Assembly (NCBI GenBank): GCA_022793795.1
Contig: JAAWDM010000017.1
Span: 1 to 62,929, forward strand
Source of the DNA: Bacillota bacterium
GTDB lineage: Bacteria > Bacillota > Clostridia > Peptostreptococcales > Anaerovoracaceae
Direction: 5' to 3'
Length of the DNA: 62,929 bases
In this document: positions 8,562 through 17,426 of the stretch, in pieces
Numbering within the stretch: position 1 is the first letter of the stretch
Layout of the letters: each line of letters opens with the position of its first letter
The notes under the pieces: model-generated
Databases searched by the model: none
The model's input: only the letters and a program-made list of their open reading frames with translations
What the model was told of the DNA's origin: nothing
Program-made: the position numbers and the translations under genes

Positions 8562-9138
8562 ATCTGCTACCCTCCTCTACTATGATTCTTTTCAACTTCT
8601 CACGGACTCTGGATGCAATACTTCTTACAGTGGTAGGCTTCATTCCAAGCATTCTGCTAATATGGCTGAACGTTTCCTCATAACCATAATGAAGCGTCAG
8701 GATACTGCAAGCTGGTTCTCCCAGTCTCTGCATCATCTCATACAGTTCAGTATCCTCGAGCCTGCTCATTTCTTCATAAATCAGCGACTCAGGAATCAGT
8801 TTCAGTTCTTCATCCATCTCCGGATTTTCTCCGTCAGACTCTCCCATCCACCAATTCTTATCACCATAAGACCAAAGCCGCTCTTTCTCCAGCGCATTAG
8901 CCTTATAGTATTTTCTCACTTTGTTCCGGGCGATGGCTCTTACCCAAGCATCTAGCTTTTCCATATCCCGAATCGTATCACTCCTCCGCCAAACAGTCAT
9001 CATGGTTTCTTGCAATACATCCTCAAGATCCGCATCATTAAGACCACAAGCCCGTAAATATCTGCGGATCGCCTTATACTGCTCACAAAGAATTCCCATT
9101 TGTTCTTCCTCACTCATTTTAGATAATTTCTTATTCAC
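8527..9138 (-). CDS. ECF-type sigma-70 family RNA polymerase sigma factor
   Basis: A sigma-70 family protein of about 203 residues. Region 2 is visible as LEDVLQETMMTVWRRSDTI with DAWVRAIARNKVRKYYK; region 4 as LTLHYGYEETFSHISRMLG with TVRSIASRVREKLKRII. The linker between them is longer than usual and acidic. I chose the GTG at 9138, which lies 7 nt after a GGAGTGA ribosome site; an in-frame GTG at 9147 directly abuts that site. It heads an operon with the DUF4367 anti-sigma candidate. A divergent XRE regulator with its own palindrome shares the upstream spacer. Confidence 0.85.
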   Translation of the reverse strand: MNKKLSKMSEEEQMGILCEQYKAIRRYLRACGLNDADLEDVLQETMMTVWRRSDTIRDMEKLDAWVRAIARNKVRKYYKANALEKERLWSYGDKNWWMGESDGENPEMDEELKLIPESLIYEEMSRLEDTELYEMMQRLGEPACSILTLHYGYEETFSHISRMLGMKPTTVRSIASRVREKLKRIIVEEGSRYARGRIQEDDK

Positions 9139-9221
9139 TTGACTCACTCCTACGTTCGCTTAAAAATCCAAAATTCTCCAGAATTTTTCCAAATCTTGCA
9201 ACATTTTGACCCTTTACCAAC

Positions 9222-9239
9222 CTCTATATTTATAGAGGG
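9222..9239. promoter_or_regulatory. Perfect palindrome between sigma factor and XRE genes
   Basis: CCTCTATA-TT-TATAGAGG is a perfect 8-bp dyad with a 2-nt centre, 39 nt before the XRE start and 83 nt before the sigma factor start. Size and position suit an operator for the XRE repressor; the assignment is inference. Confidence 0.5.
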
Positions 9240-9278
9240 GTATCCGGGTTTGCGGAGTTTCAATAAGAGGAGGAAGTT

Positions 9279-9683
9279 ATGAAGCTCGAAACACAAATGA
9301 GGATTGCAGCAAACTTGAAAAGGCTGCGAAACAGTCGTGGCCTTAGCCAAACCGACATTGCTGCAAAGCTCCAAATGGATCGTTCTATCTTCTCTTTATA
9401 TGAAAGTGGTAGACGTAGTCCGGATACTGAAGCGCTGTACCATATCTCCAGATATCTTGGAGTGCCTATGGAGTTGCTGCTAGAAACCGACCCAGACCGG
9501 GTTGTCAGTGAGGCCGCCTGCTTAGAAGTGTGTGATGATGGGGAACGAAAGCTTATGTCGGTATTCCGAACCCTATCACCCTTTTCTAAGGGAAGACTTT
9601 TAGAAAAAGCGGAATCACTGGCAGAAGGGGATGCCTTTCAAAAGGCGCAGCGTAAAGCGCTTCAGGAAAAATCCAACCGCTGA
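9279..9683 (+). CDS. XRE family transcriptional regulator
   Basis: A 134-residue protein with an N-terminal helix-turn-helix of the Cro/C1 type (residues about 8-62: RIAANLKRLRNSRGLSQTDI, QMDRSIFSLYESGRRSPDTE), followed by a helical C-terminal region of unknown role. AAGAGGAGGAAG precedes the ATG. It is divergent from the sigma/anti-sigma operon and separated from it by a spacer with a perfect palindrome, so it may regulate itself and that operon. Confidence 0.9.
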   Translation: MKLETQMRIAANLKRLRNSRGLSQTDIAAKLQMDRSIFSLYESGRRSPDTEALYHISRYLGVPMELLLETDPDRVVSEAACLEVCDDGERKLMSVFRTLSPFSKGRLLEKAESLAEGDAFQKAQRKALQEKSNR

Positions 9684-9720
9684 TTCAGCCCAGACGTGTT
9701 GGACAATCCTCACCAAGAGT

Positions 9721-9779
9721 ACGCCGTCGCGGCCATGGTCTATTTTTAATATGGTAGGCCATGACGTGTCGGCGTCTTT
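9721..9779 (+). terminator. Weak interrupted hairpin after XRE gene
   Basis: ACGCCG (9721) pairs with CGGCGT (9770), and an inner CATGG pairs with CCATG, with mismatches between; CTTTTGG follows on the plus strand. It lies between the convergent XRE and ClC genes and may serve as their shared terminator, but the stem is irregular. Confidence 0.4.
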
Positions 9780-9784
9780 TGGAT

Positions 9785-11398
9785 TTATAGTAAAATACCA
9801 TTTTCATTTCTGTTTTCATATGTAATTGTTTTGCACATGGCGTCCAGTTGATCTTCCAACGTAGCCGCAAAGGCTTCGTTGCAAAGTACGATCAACCTAT
9901 CTCCAGCTTCTAATCTGGTGCTGCCTCTTGGGACGATTTCCTTTTCATCTCGTACCACAGAAACGATTAGGCACCCCTCTGGCAAATGGACTTCTGACAG
10001 AGAAAGGCCCTCTACTCTGCACCCTAAATAAACTTCGCTTTCAATGAGAACCTTATTGGTTCCTCTCGGCTTCTTTCGTACGCCGCCTTCCAGCATACGA
10101 TTTAAAAGCTGATCGTAAATCGGTTCTCCTTTGAGCAACTCTGCTGTCATATAGGCGACTAGAGACACCATGGCCAACGCCAGCAGATTGGAAAGGCTTC
10201 CTGTCATTTCGCTGATGAGGATAATTCCCGTAATAGGTGCACGGACGATGGCTGAAAAATAGCCAGCCATTCCTAAAATGACGAAAAAGCTAATATACTG
10301 TTCCTCAAATCCAAAGACCGGGCTTAACACTTCTGTAAATAAGCCGCCTGCTAGAGAGCCCAATACCAGCAGGGGCAGGAAAATTCCTCCCGGCGCGCCT
10401 GTCCCGAAGCTAAATCCCGAAAAGACAAATTTTATCACTAAAATTATCAATAAGGTTTCCAGTGTAAAGACGCCTGCGCCGGTTTCACCCACAAGGTGAT
10501 GGCCGCTTCCCAGCATCGTAGGATAAAAGACGGCAAGCCCAATGACCATGGCGAAAGGAACCAGGGCTTTCAGCCATACGGGCTTTAGCTTCCCATAAAG
10601 GTTCTGCATAAACGCGATGGTCCGGTTATAGAACACCCCAAAACATCCAAGGACAATCCCCAGCAGCGCCACCATCCAATACCTGGCCAGGGGCATCTGG
10701 CTGATTTCTGAGAAATGAAATACAGGGGATAATCCAAACATATAGGAGGATACGCAATCGGCACAGATGGAGGCTGCCATAGTTGAAAGAAGCACCTCCT
10801 TCGAAAAGTTCTTATGTATTTCCTCAAGTACGAATACCACCCCAGCCAGAGGCGCGCCGAAGGCCGCAGCCAGCCCTGCGCCTGCGCCGCAACTCATCAG
10901 CATTTTTTCTTCAGTTCGGAGCCGGTTGTTCAGGCGAGAAAAGCCTTTCCCCACCATGGCGCCAAGTTGGATACTTGGGCCTTCTCTCCCTAGAGCCAGT
11001 CCACCGCCGATGGCAGCCACCCCGCCTAAAAACTTTGCAATGATGACCTGCAGCCAGTTGGCGTTAATCTGTCCGCGCATTTCCCCTTTTACCTGAGGAA
11101 TTCCGCTGCCGGAACAGAGAGGTTCGCGTCCCAGGCAAAAGATGACAATCAAGGTCAGGCAAATCAGAATACCGATGCCGCAGATTGCCAGCAGCACGCT
11201 TTTACTAGCTGCATCTACATATAGATTCCGAATGTCCTCAGCCTTTTGCAGGGCGAACCGAAAAAGTCCCACCACTACGCCGGCTAAGAGTCCCACTGCG
11301 ATACCTTCCAAAATTAGCTGATATTTAAAATTCTCTTTTCTTTCAATGGTTTCTCGTGTAACGCTCTCTCGGCGCCGTCGCTCTGTTTTTTTACTCAT
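9785..11398 (-). CDS. ClC family chloride channel/antiporter with C-terminal TrkA-C domain
   Basis: A membrane protein of about 537 residues that moves chloride (or fluoride-like anions), usually in exchange for protons. The ClC selectivity motifs are present: GSGIPQVKG, GREGPSIQLGA (with the gating glutamate) and GAPGGIFLPLL. About a dozen membrane segments are followed by a TrkA-C/RCK-like regulatory domain (last 80 residues, EVYLGCRVEGLSLSEVHLPE, GSTRLEAGDRLIVL). I placed the start at the ATG at 11398; an in-frame TTG at 11422 has an equally weak ribosome site. The gene is single, convergent with the XRE gene. Confidence 0.93.
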   Translation of the reverse strand: MSKKTERRRRESVTRETIERKENFKYQLILEGIAVGLLAGVVVGLFRFALQKAEDIRNLYVDAASKSVLLAICGIGILICLTLIVIFCLGREPLCSGSGIPQVKGEMRGQINANWLQVIIAKFLGGVAAIGGGLALGREGPSIQLGAMVGKGFSRLNNRLRTEEKMLMSCGAGAGLAAAFGAPLAGVVFVLEEIHKNFSKEVLLSTMAASICADCVSSYMFGLSPVFHFSEISQMPLARYWMVALLGIVLGCFGVFYNRTIAFMQNLYGKLKPVWLKALVPFAMVIGLAVFYPTMLGSGHHLVGETGAGVFTLETLLIILVIKFVFSGFSFGTGAPGGIFLPLLVLGSLAGGLFTEVLSPVFGFEEQYISFFVILGMAGYFSAIVRAPITGIILISEMTGSLSNLLALAMVSLVAYMTAELLKGEPIYDQLLNRMLEGGVRKKPRGTNKVLIESEVYLGCRVEGLSLSEVHLPEGCLIVSVVRDEKEIVPRGSTRLEAGDRLIVLCNEAFAATLEDQLDAMCKTITYENRNENGILL

Positions 11399-11542
11399 AG
11401 TTCTGAATTTGTATTCTTTCAATATAATGCATGAATATTCAAGTTTCTATTGCTTTCATTATAGATTTAAACTGTAGATTTTGCAATGGAAACATTTGAA
11501 ATACTTTGCTAATCCAACTGTTACTCTTTTTCTATATATATA

Positions 11543-13057
11543 TTACGAGAAATATAAATTGGTCGTCAAATATTCTGGGTCACATGTTACGTCGATACCC
11601 ATGGTTTGCAGGGTTTGTTCGTCCCTCTCGCTTAGGATAGCTGTGCAGTGAGCCTTGCAGCCCTTTAGCTGTTCCAGCATCTTCACTGCTTTATCGGCGC
11701 AGGAGTTGGTTTCAGCCGAAATGCTTAAGGCCGTCAAAATCCCCTCCAGATTTAGGCTTGTCCGATCATGGTGGAGTACCTCCCCTTTTAGCTGCTGGAT
11801 GCTACTAAACACGTTTGGCGCAATCACATACAGATCGTCCGGAATACCACCCAGCTTCTTCACTGCATTGAGAATTACTGCTCCTGCAGCAGCCATGCGG
11901 CGGGAACTTCTACCTGTAATGATGGTTCCGTCTGGCATCTCCATGGCCATAACCACCACATTGACATACTTCTTGTCCAAACTCCGTTTCTGCTCAGCAT
12001 ACTCTCTGGCCTGGACAACCACAGTTCTATCCTCTTCGCAAGCGCCCACTTCTTTCATCAAAAGCTCTGACCGCTCCAGGGCCTCTTCGGAAATCTTCCC
12101 CTTTTTATAGTCGCACTTGGCAATCATAAACCGGCGGATAATCTCCTGTACAGCCGCAGCCTTTACTGCTTCATCGTCATAAATGCCGAATCCTGCCCGA
12201 TTGACTCCCATGTCCGTCGGCGACCGATATTCTGCCTCCTGGCCGGTAATCTTCTCGATGATACGTTTTACCACTGGAAAAACCTCTAAGTCCCGATTGT
12301 AGTTGACAGCCATCTGGCCATAGGCCTCCAAGTGGAAGGAGTCTATCATATTAACGTCCTTCAAGTCAGCGGTGGCGGCCTCATATGCGATATTCACCGG
12401 ATGCTTCAGTGATAGATTCCAGATAGGGAAGGTTTCGAACTTAGCGTAGCGAACCTTCCTCCCTCTCCGATATTCATGATAGAGCTGAGACAAACAAGTA
12501 GCCAGCTTGCCGGAACCGCCGCCCGGCCCTGTGACCACTACCAGCGGTTTGGTCACTTCTATGTAAGGGTTGGCTCCATAACCTTCCTCGCTGACGATGG
12601 TATCCACGTCAGTAGGGTATCCCTTAGTAAAATAATGCTTATAAGTTTTGATGTCCCGCCGTTCCAATTTGTTGATAAACATATTGACTGCCGGAGCGTC
12701 CTCATAGCGAGTAACTACCACGCTGTTGATGGAGAGGTTGTGTTTGCGGAAAATATCGATGAGCCGCAGAACTTCCAAGTCATAGGTAATACCAAAGTCC
12801 TGCCTAGTCTTGCTGTTTACAATATCGCCGGAATAGATACAGATAATGATTTCCACCTGTTCCTGCATCTTTTCCAATAACTTAATCTTGGCGTTTTCAT
12901 CAAAGCCGGGCAGCACCCGCATGGCGTGTTTATCATGTACCAGCTTGCCGCCGAATTCCAGGTAAAGTCTTTCGCTGTCACCTTTGTTAATCCTCTCAAT
13001 AATGTACTTGGACTGTTCTTCAATGTACTTTTCCGGGTCAAAACCTTTCTTCATCAT
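11543..13057 (-). CDS. DUF1846 family protein
   Basis: A 504-residue member of the DUF1846 (UPF0371) family, recognisable by the start [19 protein letters not shown], the conserved [20 protein letters not shown] block (about 180-199, a P-loop-like glycine-rich stretch), and [20 protein letters not shown]. The family is widespread in anaerobic Firmicutes and of unknown function; the glycine-rich block suggests nucleotide binding (inference). It lies 30 bp upstream of the DUF1934 gene but downstream in transcription, so it is probably the last gene of the pgm-hslO-ddl-DUF1934 run. Confidence 0.9.
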   Translation of the reverse strand: MMKKGFDPEKYIEEQSKYIIERINKGDSERLYLEFGGKLVHDKHAMRVLPGFDENAKIKLLEKMQEQVEIIICIYSGDIVNSKTRQDFGITYDLEVLRLIDIFRKHNLSINSVVVTRYEDAPAVNMFINKLERRDIKTYKHYFTKGYPTDVDTIVSEEGYGANPYIEVTKPLVVVTGPGGGSGKLATCLSQLYHEYRRGRKVRYAKFETFPIWNLSLKHPVNIAYEAATADLKDVNMIDSFHLEAYGQMAVNYNRDLEVFPVVKRIIEKITGQEAEYRSPTDMGVNRAGFGIYDDEAVKAAAVQEIIRRFMIAKCDYKKGKISEEALERSELLMKEVGACEEDRTVVVQAREYAEQKRSLDKKYVNVVVMAMEMPDGTIITGRSSRRMAAAGAVILNAVKKLGGIPDDLYVIAPNVFSSIQQLKGEVLHHDRTSLNLEGILTALSISAETNSCADKAVKMLEQLKGCKAHCTAILSERDEQTLQTMGIDVTCDPEYLTTNLYFS

Positions 13058-13086
13058 GGTATCTTGTTTACTCCTTACTTTCTTCC

Positions 13087-13512
13087 TTACATCACTTTTA
13101 TCTCTAATTTATTTTTGCCCTCGGCCATGCCTTCCAGGCTAACGTCATATTTTACGGTAATCCCGCCGCTTAAAGTTTCCAGGTCAAACCTGTTTTCCAC
13201 TGAACGGGTAAGTACCTCCATGCCCATCTGTCCGAAGGGCGTCTCATAGATACTGGAAAATCTTTTGTCCTTTTCAAAATATAACTCGGTGCCGTCTCCT
13301 CCTGTGCCCACCCGCTTCATCCGAAGGGTGTCTCCATCCAGTTTCAGAGTGGTCAAACAGCCTGGCAGACCGGACACAGGGCTTTCCTCATAGACCATGT
13401 AAACCGCCCCTTTTCTCTGGTACAGTTTTCCATCGGTTATAAACTCCATCTGATTTTCCTCATGATTGTCATATACTTGTGTCCCTATTATTTTTATCGT
13501 AATATCTCTCAT
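13087..13512 (-). CDS. DUF1934 (YwiB-like) beta-barrel protein
   Basis: A 141-residue DUF1934 protein, expected to fold as a small lipocalin-like beta barrel; function unknown. The characteristic pattern is visible: [34 protein letters not shown], and [15 protein letters not shown] near the middle. The ATG at 13512 ([15 protein letters not shown]) was chosen because it matches the family start; the frame stays open upstream into ddl without a sensible start. It overlaps the 3' end of ddl by 44 bp, which implies tight coupling with cell-wall synthesis genes. Confidence 0.8.
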   Translation of the reverse strand: MRDITIKIIGTQVYDNHEENQMEFITDGKLYQRKGAVYMVYEESPVSGLPGCLTTLKLDGDTLRMKRVGTGGDGTELYFEKDKRFSSIYETPFGQMGMEVLTRSVENRFDLETLSGGITVKYDVSLEGMAEGKNKLEIKVM

Positions 13513-14566
13513 ATCCCAGTTCAATAATCCTTTCAAGAAGTTTATCGTATTCCAACCCGGCTTCTCTCCAAAGGAGAGGAAACATGCTGTATTTGGTAAA
13601 ACCGGGGATGGTATTGATTTCATTGATATAGATTTTTCCACTGCCCCTTTCTATGAAAAAATCCACACGTGCGTATCCTTCGCCGTCGATGGCCTGATAA
13701 GCGGCAACCGCCAATTCTCTAATTTTCTCGTAGTCCTCTGGACTAAGGGCTGCCGGAATGGCCAGTTGGCTGTGTCCATCAGTATATTTGGCTTCATAGT
13801 CATAAAACTCGCTGCCGGAAAGGATTTCGCCCACAGCAGCTGCCGAAGGTCTCATATTGCCCAAAACAGCGGTCTCCACCTCCCTGCAGTCCAATCCCTC
13901 TTCAATAAGGATTCGCCGGTCGTACTGAACTGCTAGATGAAGAGCATCTATGAAACTTCTGTGGTCAACCGCCTTGCTGATGCCAACGCTGGAGCCCATA
14001 TTGGCCGGTTTAACGAAACAAGGAAATCCAATCATCTCCTCTACCTGGGCAGCCACAGTCTCCGCTGATTTTTCTGCCATCTCTTTGGTGGTAGTAACAT
14101 GGCGGCAGATGGGAAGCCCATGAACCCGAAAGATTTCCTTAGCCAAAATTTTATCCATTGCCACTGCTGATGCTAAAACGCCGCATCCCCCATAAGGGAT
14201 GTCTAACATTTCCAAAAGCCCCTGGAGTTTGCCATCCTCGCAATAAGGCCCATGGACAATAGGCAAAGCGAAATCCACCAGGTCCTTCATCTGGCTAAAG
14301 CAAAATTCTTCTGCCGCCTCTTCCCATCGGTCTTCTTCAATGGCCGCTGCGATAAGCTCCACCGACTCCGCCAATTCCTCGGCCTCCGCACTGTCCACTG
14401 GCGCCAGATATCGCTTCCAGACGCCCTCTCTCGTAATACCGATATATACCAATTCATATTTCTGCCTGTTCATGGCCCGAATCACCGACGCCGCAGACAG
14501 GAGGGACACCTCATGCTCCCCCGATTTACCGCCAAATATGATGCCGACCCTCTGCTTTGATTCCAT
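13469..14566 (-). CDS. ddl: D-alanine--D-alanine ligase
   Basis: A 365-residue ATP-grasp ligase that joins two D-alanines for the peptidoglycan stem. The N-terminal signature FGGKSGEHEVSLLSA is present, as are the ATP-grasp lysine region (FVKPANMGSSVGISK), the EGYARVDFF loop and the metal-binding EINTIPGFT near the C-terminus. The pattern is that of ordinary chromosomal Ddl rather than a VanA/VanB D-lactate or VanC D-serine ligase, but substrate choice cannot be proved from sequence alone. It fits with alr at 31 kb as the D-alanine branch. GGGAGG precedes the ATG. Confidence 0.94.
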   Translation of the reverse strand: MESKQRVGIIFGGKSGEHEVSLLSAASVIRAMNRQKYELVYIGITREGVWKRYLAPVDSAEAEELAESVELIAAAIEEDRWEEAAEEFCFSQMKDLVDFALPIVHGPYCEDGKLQGLLEMLDIPYGGCGVLASAVAMDKILAKEIFRVHGLPICRHVTTTKEMAEKSAETVAAQVEEMIGFPCFVKPANMGSSVGISKAVDHRSFIDALHLAVQYDRRILIEEGLDCREVETAVLGNMRPSAAAVGEILSGSEFYDYEAKYTDGHSQLAIPAALSPEDYEKIRELAVAAYQAIDGEGYARVDFFIERGSGKIYINEINTIPGFTKYSMFPLLWREAGLEYDKLLERIIELGYERYYDKNNRDTSI

Positions 14567-14586
14567 ATAGTATGCCTCCCGCTTTC

Positions 14587-15504
14587 CTATGATATGCTTT
14601 CCAATATTCTCTCAAGATGGGCCTTGTCGAATTGGTATTTTTTGCAGCAAAACTGGCAAACAAGCTCTGCTTTACCGTCTTCCTCGATGATTTCCTTTAA
14701 ATCCTTATACCCGATAGTCATGAGAACCTGTTCCAGCCGCTCCATGGAGCAGTCGCAGTTCCAGCCCATCTCCTTCACTTCCAAAGTTTCCGGCTGAAAG
14801 TATTCGGGCATTTCCCGGAAAATATGTTCCATCAGCCCCCTTACCAAGCCCTCTTCGCTTTTGCCAGCGCCTGCTTCTGTAACCTCTCCAATGAGGCTGG
14901 TAATGGGTTTCATCTTGCCAATCATAGCTTCTAAGGCGTCCACGGCCTCTTCGTCAGCGTTGGGCAGCATCTGAATCACCATGCCTCCTGCACAGCCCAC
15001 CGTATAATCGGTCTCCACCTTAACGCCCAAAGCAATGGCCGTGTTTTGCTGTTCCGATATATAGTAGTAGGCGGTCAAATCGTCGGCAATCTCTCCACTG
15101 GTTAAGGCAATCTTTCCAATGTAGGGCTCTCTAAGGCCCAAATCCTTGATAACCGTCAGCTCCCCCATACCAATCGAGCCGCCCACATCCAATTTACCGT
15201 CAGCCCTTAAAGGCAGGTCTACATCTGGATTAGCGATATAACCCTTTACCGCGCCTGCGCCGCTGGCTGTGGCTAAAATCTGCTGTGCTGGCCCGTCTCC
15301 CTTAAAGAGCGCCGTCAGCTTATCTGTGTCATTTTTCAACATTAGACCCATGAGCCCTGCGCCGGTGAGCGCCCGCCCAAGTCCAGCGGTAGCCAAGGGG
15401 GTGGTGTTATGAATCCTTCTGGCTTCCTCCACCAAATCGGTAGAAATGGTTAAATAAACCCTATAGGAGCCGCTTTTATCCACGGCTGTAAGTACCTTAC
15501 TCAT
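14587..15504 (-). CDS. hslO: Redox-regulated chaperone Hsp33
   Basis: A 305-residue Hsp33, a holdase chaperone switched on by oxidation. The C-terminal zinc switch is intact: Cys250 and Cys252 (NCDCS), and Cys283 and Cys286 (CQFC), with the long linker between. The N-terminal chaperone domain (1-240) is typical. A further cysteine at 287 lies next to the last ligand. The start codon overlaps the upstream pgm stop (ATGA), so the two genes are translationally coupled; ddl follows 20 nt later. Confidence 0.95.
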   Translation of the reverse strand: MSKVLTAVDKSGSYRVYLTISTDLVEEARRIHNTTPLATAGLGRALTGAGLMGLMLKNDTDKLTALFKGDGPAQQILATASGAGAVKGYIANPDVDLPLRADGKLDVGGSIGMGELTVIKDLGLREPYIGKIALTSGEIADDLTAYYYISEQQNTAIALGVKVETDYTVGCAGGMVIQMLPNADEEAVDALEAMIGKMKPITSLIGEVTEAGAGKSEEGLVRGLMEHIFREMPEYFQPETLEVKEMGWNCDCSMERLEQVLMTIGYKDLKEIIEEDGKAELVCQFCCKKYQFDKAHLERILESIS

Positions 15505-17234
15505 TCTATGTTCATCTCCTCTTTTTTGTGTCTCAAACAGGTCATAAGACCGTCCAAAATTTTCTCCGCCTTTTCTGCTGCCTCCTTGCCGTTTTCTCCA
15601 AAAGCAAAGACGTAAACCTTTATCTTCAGTTCCGTCCCTGAAGGCCGAATGATAAACCGGTGGTTTTTTTCCTTATCTCTGATCTCTCCCTGCAAAACCT
15701 GTTGCTTTCGGTAGGTCTGATCTTGCTTTACCTCCATGCGTAACACCCTGGCAAGATCTTCCTCAAAGAGCAGCTCCATGATATGCTCCATCTGGTTTCG
15801 GTCTCTTTCCCTCTGAAAATAGAGGGCTCCAGTGCGGCTTTCAATATATCCATACTCTCTGTGAATCTCTTCCAGTCTCTTTTGGAGACTGCTGCCTGCT
15901 GCCTTGCAGCAACCGGCAACAAGGGCCGCAAGCTGACTGGCCATGACACCATCCTTATCCCTGGTGTATGTGCCATAAAGGTAACCTAGACTTTCTTCAA
16001 AGCCAAAAAGGAAATCCTCCTCTCTGCCTTCTCGCCCTAACTGGCCGATTTTCGCTGCAATATTCTTAAAACCGGTAAGGGTGTTTTCGACTTCAATGCC
16101 GTATGCCTTAGCTATGGTTTCCATCAGGGGGCTGCTGACCAGACTTTTATAGGCCTTTCTGCCAGTTAGTTGTTTTCTCTGAGGACCGGACAGACTCCTG
16201 CACAAATAGTCAAATATCAGCTCTCCCATTTCATTTCCTGTAAGCCGGCGGTAGGTCCCATCCTCCTGTCTGGCCATAATCCCCATTCGATCGCTGTCCG
16301 GATCAGTGGCAAGAAGTATATCCGGCGGCTGTTTCCCCTCTTTTATTAGTCTAGCCGCTAGATGCTCTGCCTGGCAAAAAGCCTCTCTGTTCTCTGGGTT
16401 GGGAAAAGGACAGGTGGAAAAGGCGCCATCCCACAAGGTTTCTTCTGAAACCACATGAACTTGACCCACCCCCAGCCTTTGGAGGATTTCCATTACATGG
16501 TGATAGCCTGTGCCGTTAAGAGGCGTATAAACCATGGACAGCTGACCCATCGCCGCCTTGCAGGCCATTACATCCTGGCTCCACCACACAGCCCTACTGG
16601 AAATGTTTTGCCGGTAAGCCTCTATGACGTCCCCAGGAATCTGTCTGATTTGGCCTGGATTTGATGCTGGCCTGGACTCTTCAAAATATCCGTGAGCAGC
16701 AATAGCTTTTTCCAGCTTCCTTGCCTTTTCGTCGTCGATTTGGTTACCCTCTTCATCATAAACCTTGTAACCGTTGTATTCCTTGGGGTTGTGACTGGCT
16801 GTAATCATAACGCCGCCTGCCAGTCCCATATGGCCAATGACGAAAGAAAGCAGGGGCACTGGCTCCGGCTCATCTGCAATCCAAACATCGATGCCTCTTT
16901 CTGCCAAAACCTGGGCTGTCTCTTTTCCAAAATCCGCGGAAAAATATCGGGTATCATAGCTGATTGCCACAGCTGGCCTGTCCTTGGTTTGGCTATAGGC
17001 CTTTAGTAAGCTGTCCGCCAGCCCCATGGTAGCCCGCTTTAATACCACGGAATTGATTCTGCTGGCGCCGGCGCCCATGATACCCCGAAGTCCCGACGTG
17101 CCGAAAGTCATCTCGTGACAAAATCTATCGTAAATCTCTTCTTTATTTCCTTGTATGGTTTCCAGTTCCTCTCGCAAACTCTTTGGTAAATTTTCCATCA
17201 TCCAAGAGGAATATTGTTGCAGCGCTTTTTCCAT
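15501..17234 (-). CDS. Phospho-sugar mutase (phosphoglucomutase type)
   Basis: A 577-residue alpha-D-phosphohexomutase of the long PgcA/PgmB-like type. The phosphoserine loop TASHNPKEYNGYK is at 145-157 (Ser147), the metal loop is DPDSDRMG (about 310), the sugar-binding loop is GFEESLGY, and the C-terminal phosphate loop RPSGTELKIKV is intact. It interconverts glucose-1- and glucose-6-phosphate, or the mannose equivalents, supplying envelope precursors. It heads the run pgm-hslO-ddl-DUF1934. The ribosome site is weak (GGGTGG, 11 nt away). Confidence 0.93.
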   Translation of the reverse strand: MEKALQQYSSWMMENLPKSLREELETIQGNKEEIYDRFCHEMTFGTSGLRGIMGAGASRINSVVLKRATMGLADSLLKAYSQTKDRPAVAISYDTRYFSADFGKETAQVLAERGIDVWIADEPEPVPLLSFVIGHMGLAGGVMITASHNPKEYNGYKVYDEEGNQIDDEKARKLEKAIAAHGYFEESRPASNPGQIRQIPGDVIEAYRQNISSRAVWWSQDVMACKAAMGQLSMVYTPLNGTGYHHVMEILQRLGVGQVHVVSEETLWDGAFSTCPFPNPENREAFCQAEHLAARLIKEGKQPPDILLATDPDSDRMGIMARQEDGTYRRLTGNEMGELIFDYLCRSLSGPQRKQLTGRKAYKSLVSSPLMETIAKAYGIEVENTLTGFKNIAAKIGQLGREGREEDFLFGFEESLGYLYGTYTRDKDGVMASQLAALVAGCCKAAGSSLQKRLEEIHREYGYIESRTGALYFQRERDRNQMEHIMELLFEEDLARVLRMEVKQDQTYRKQQVLQGEIRDKEKNHRFIIRPSGTELKIKVYVFAFGENGKEAAEKAEKILDGLMTCLRHKKEEMNIE

Positions 17235-17426
17235 AATAAATATACCACCCTGATTACCTTCGATTCACATGGCGAAGGTACACAATAACGTTCTGAATCT
17301 AACATATTATTTTATCATATTTCACATTCTTTTTACACTCAAATTACACAAAAGTTGTATATAATTTGGTCATTCAAGAACGCAGAAACAAAAACGGAAT
17401 GGAAGTTCAAAAGGAGGAGAGGACAT

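Noticed and set aside
13469-14566. Van-type D-Ala-D-Lac or D-Ser ligase
   Set aside because: No vanH, vanX, vanT or regulatory partners, and the pattern fits housekeeping Ddl beside cell-envelope genes.
17332-17365. htrA promoter with -35 TTTACA and -10 TATAAT
   Set aside because: The spacer would be 22 nt, too long for a normal sigma-A promoter.
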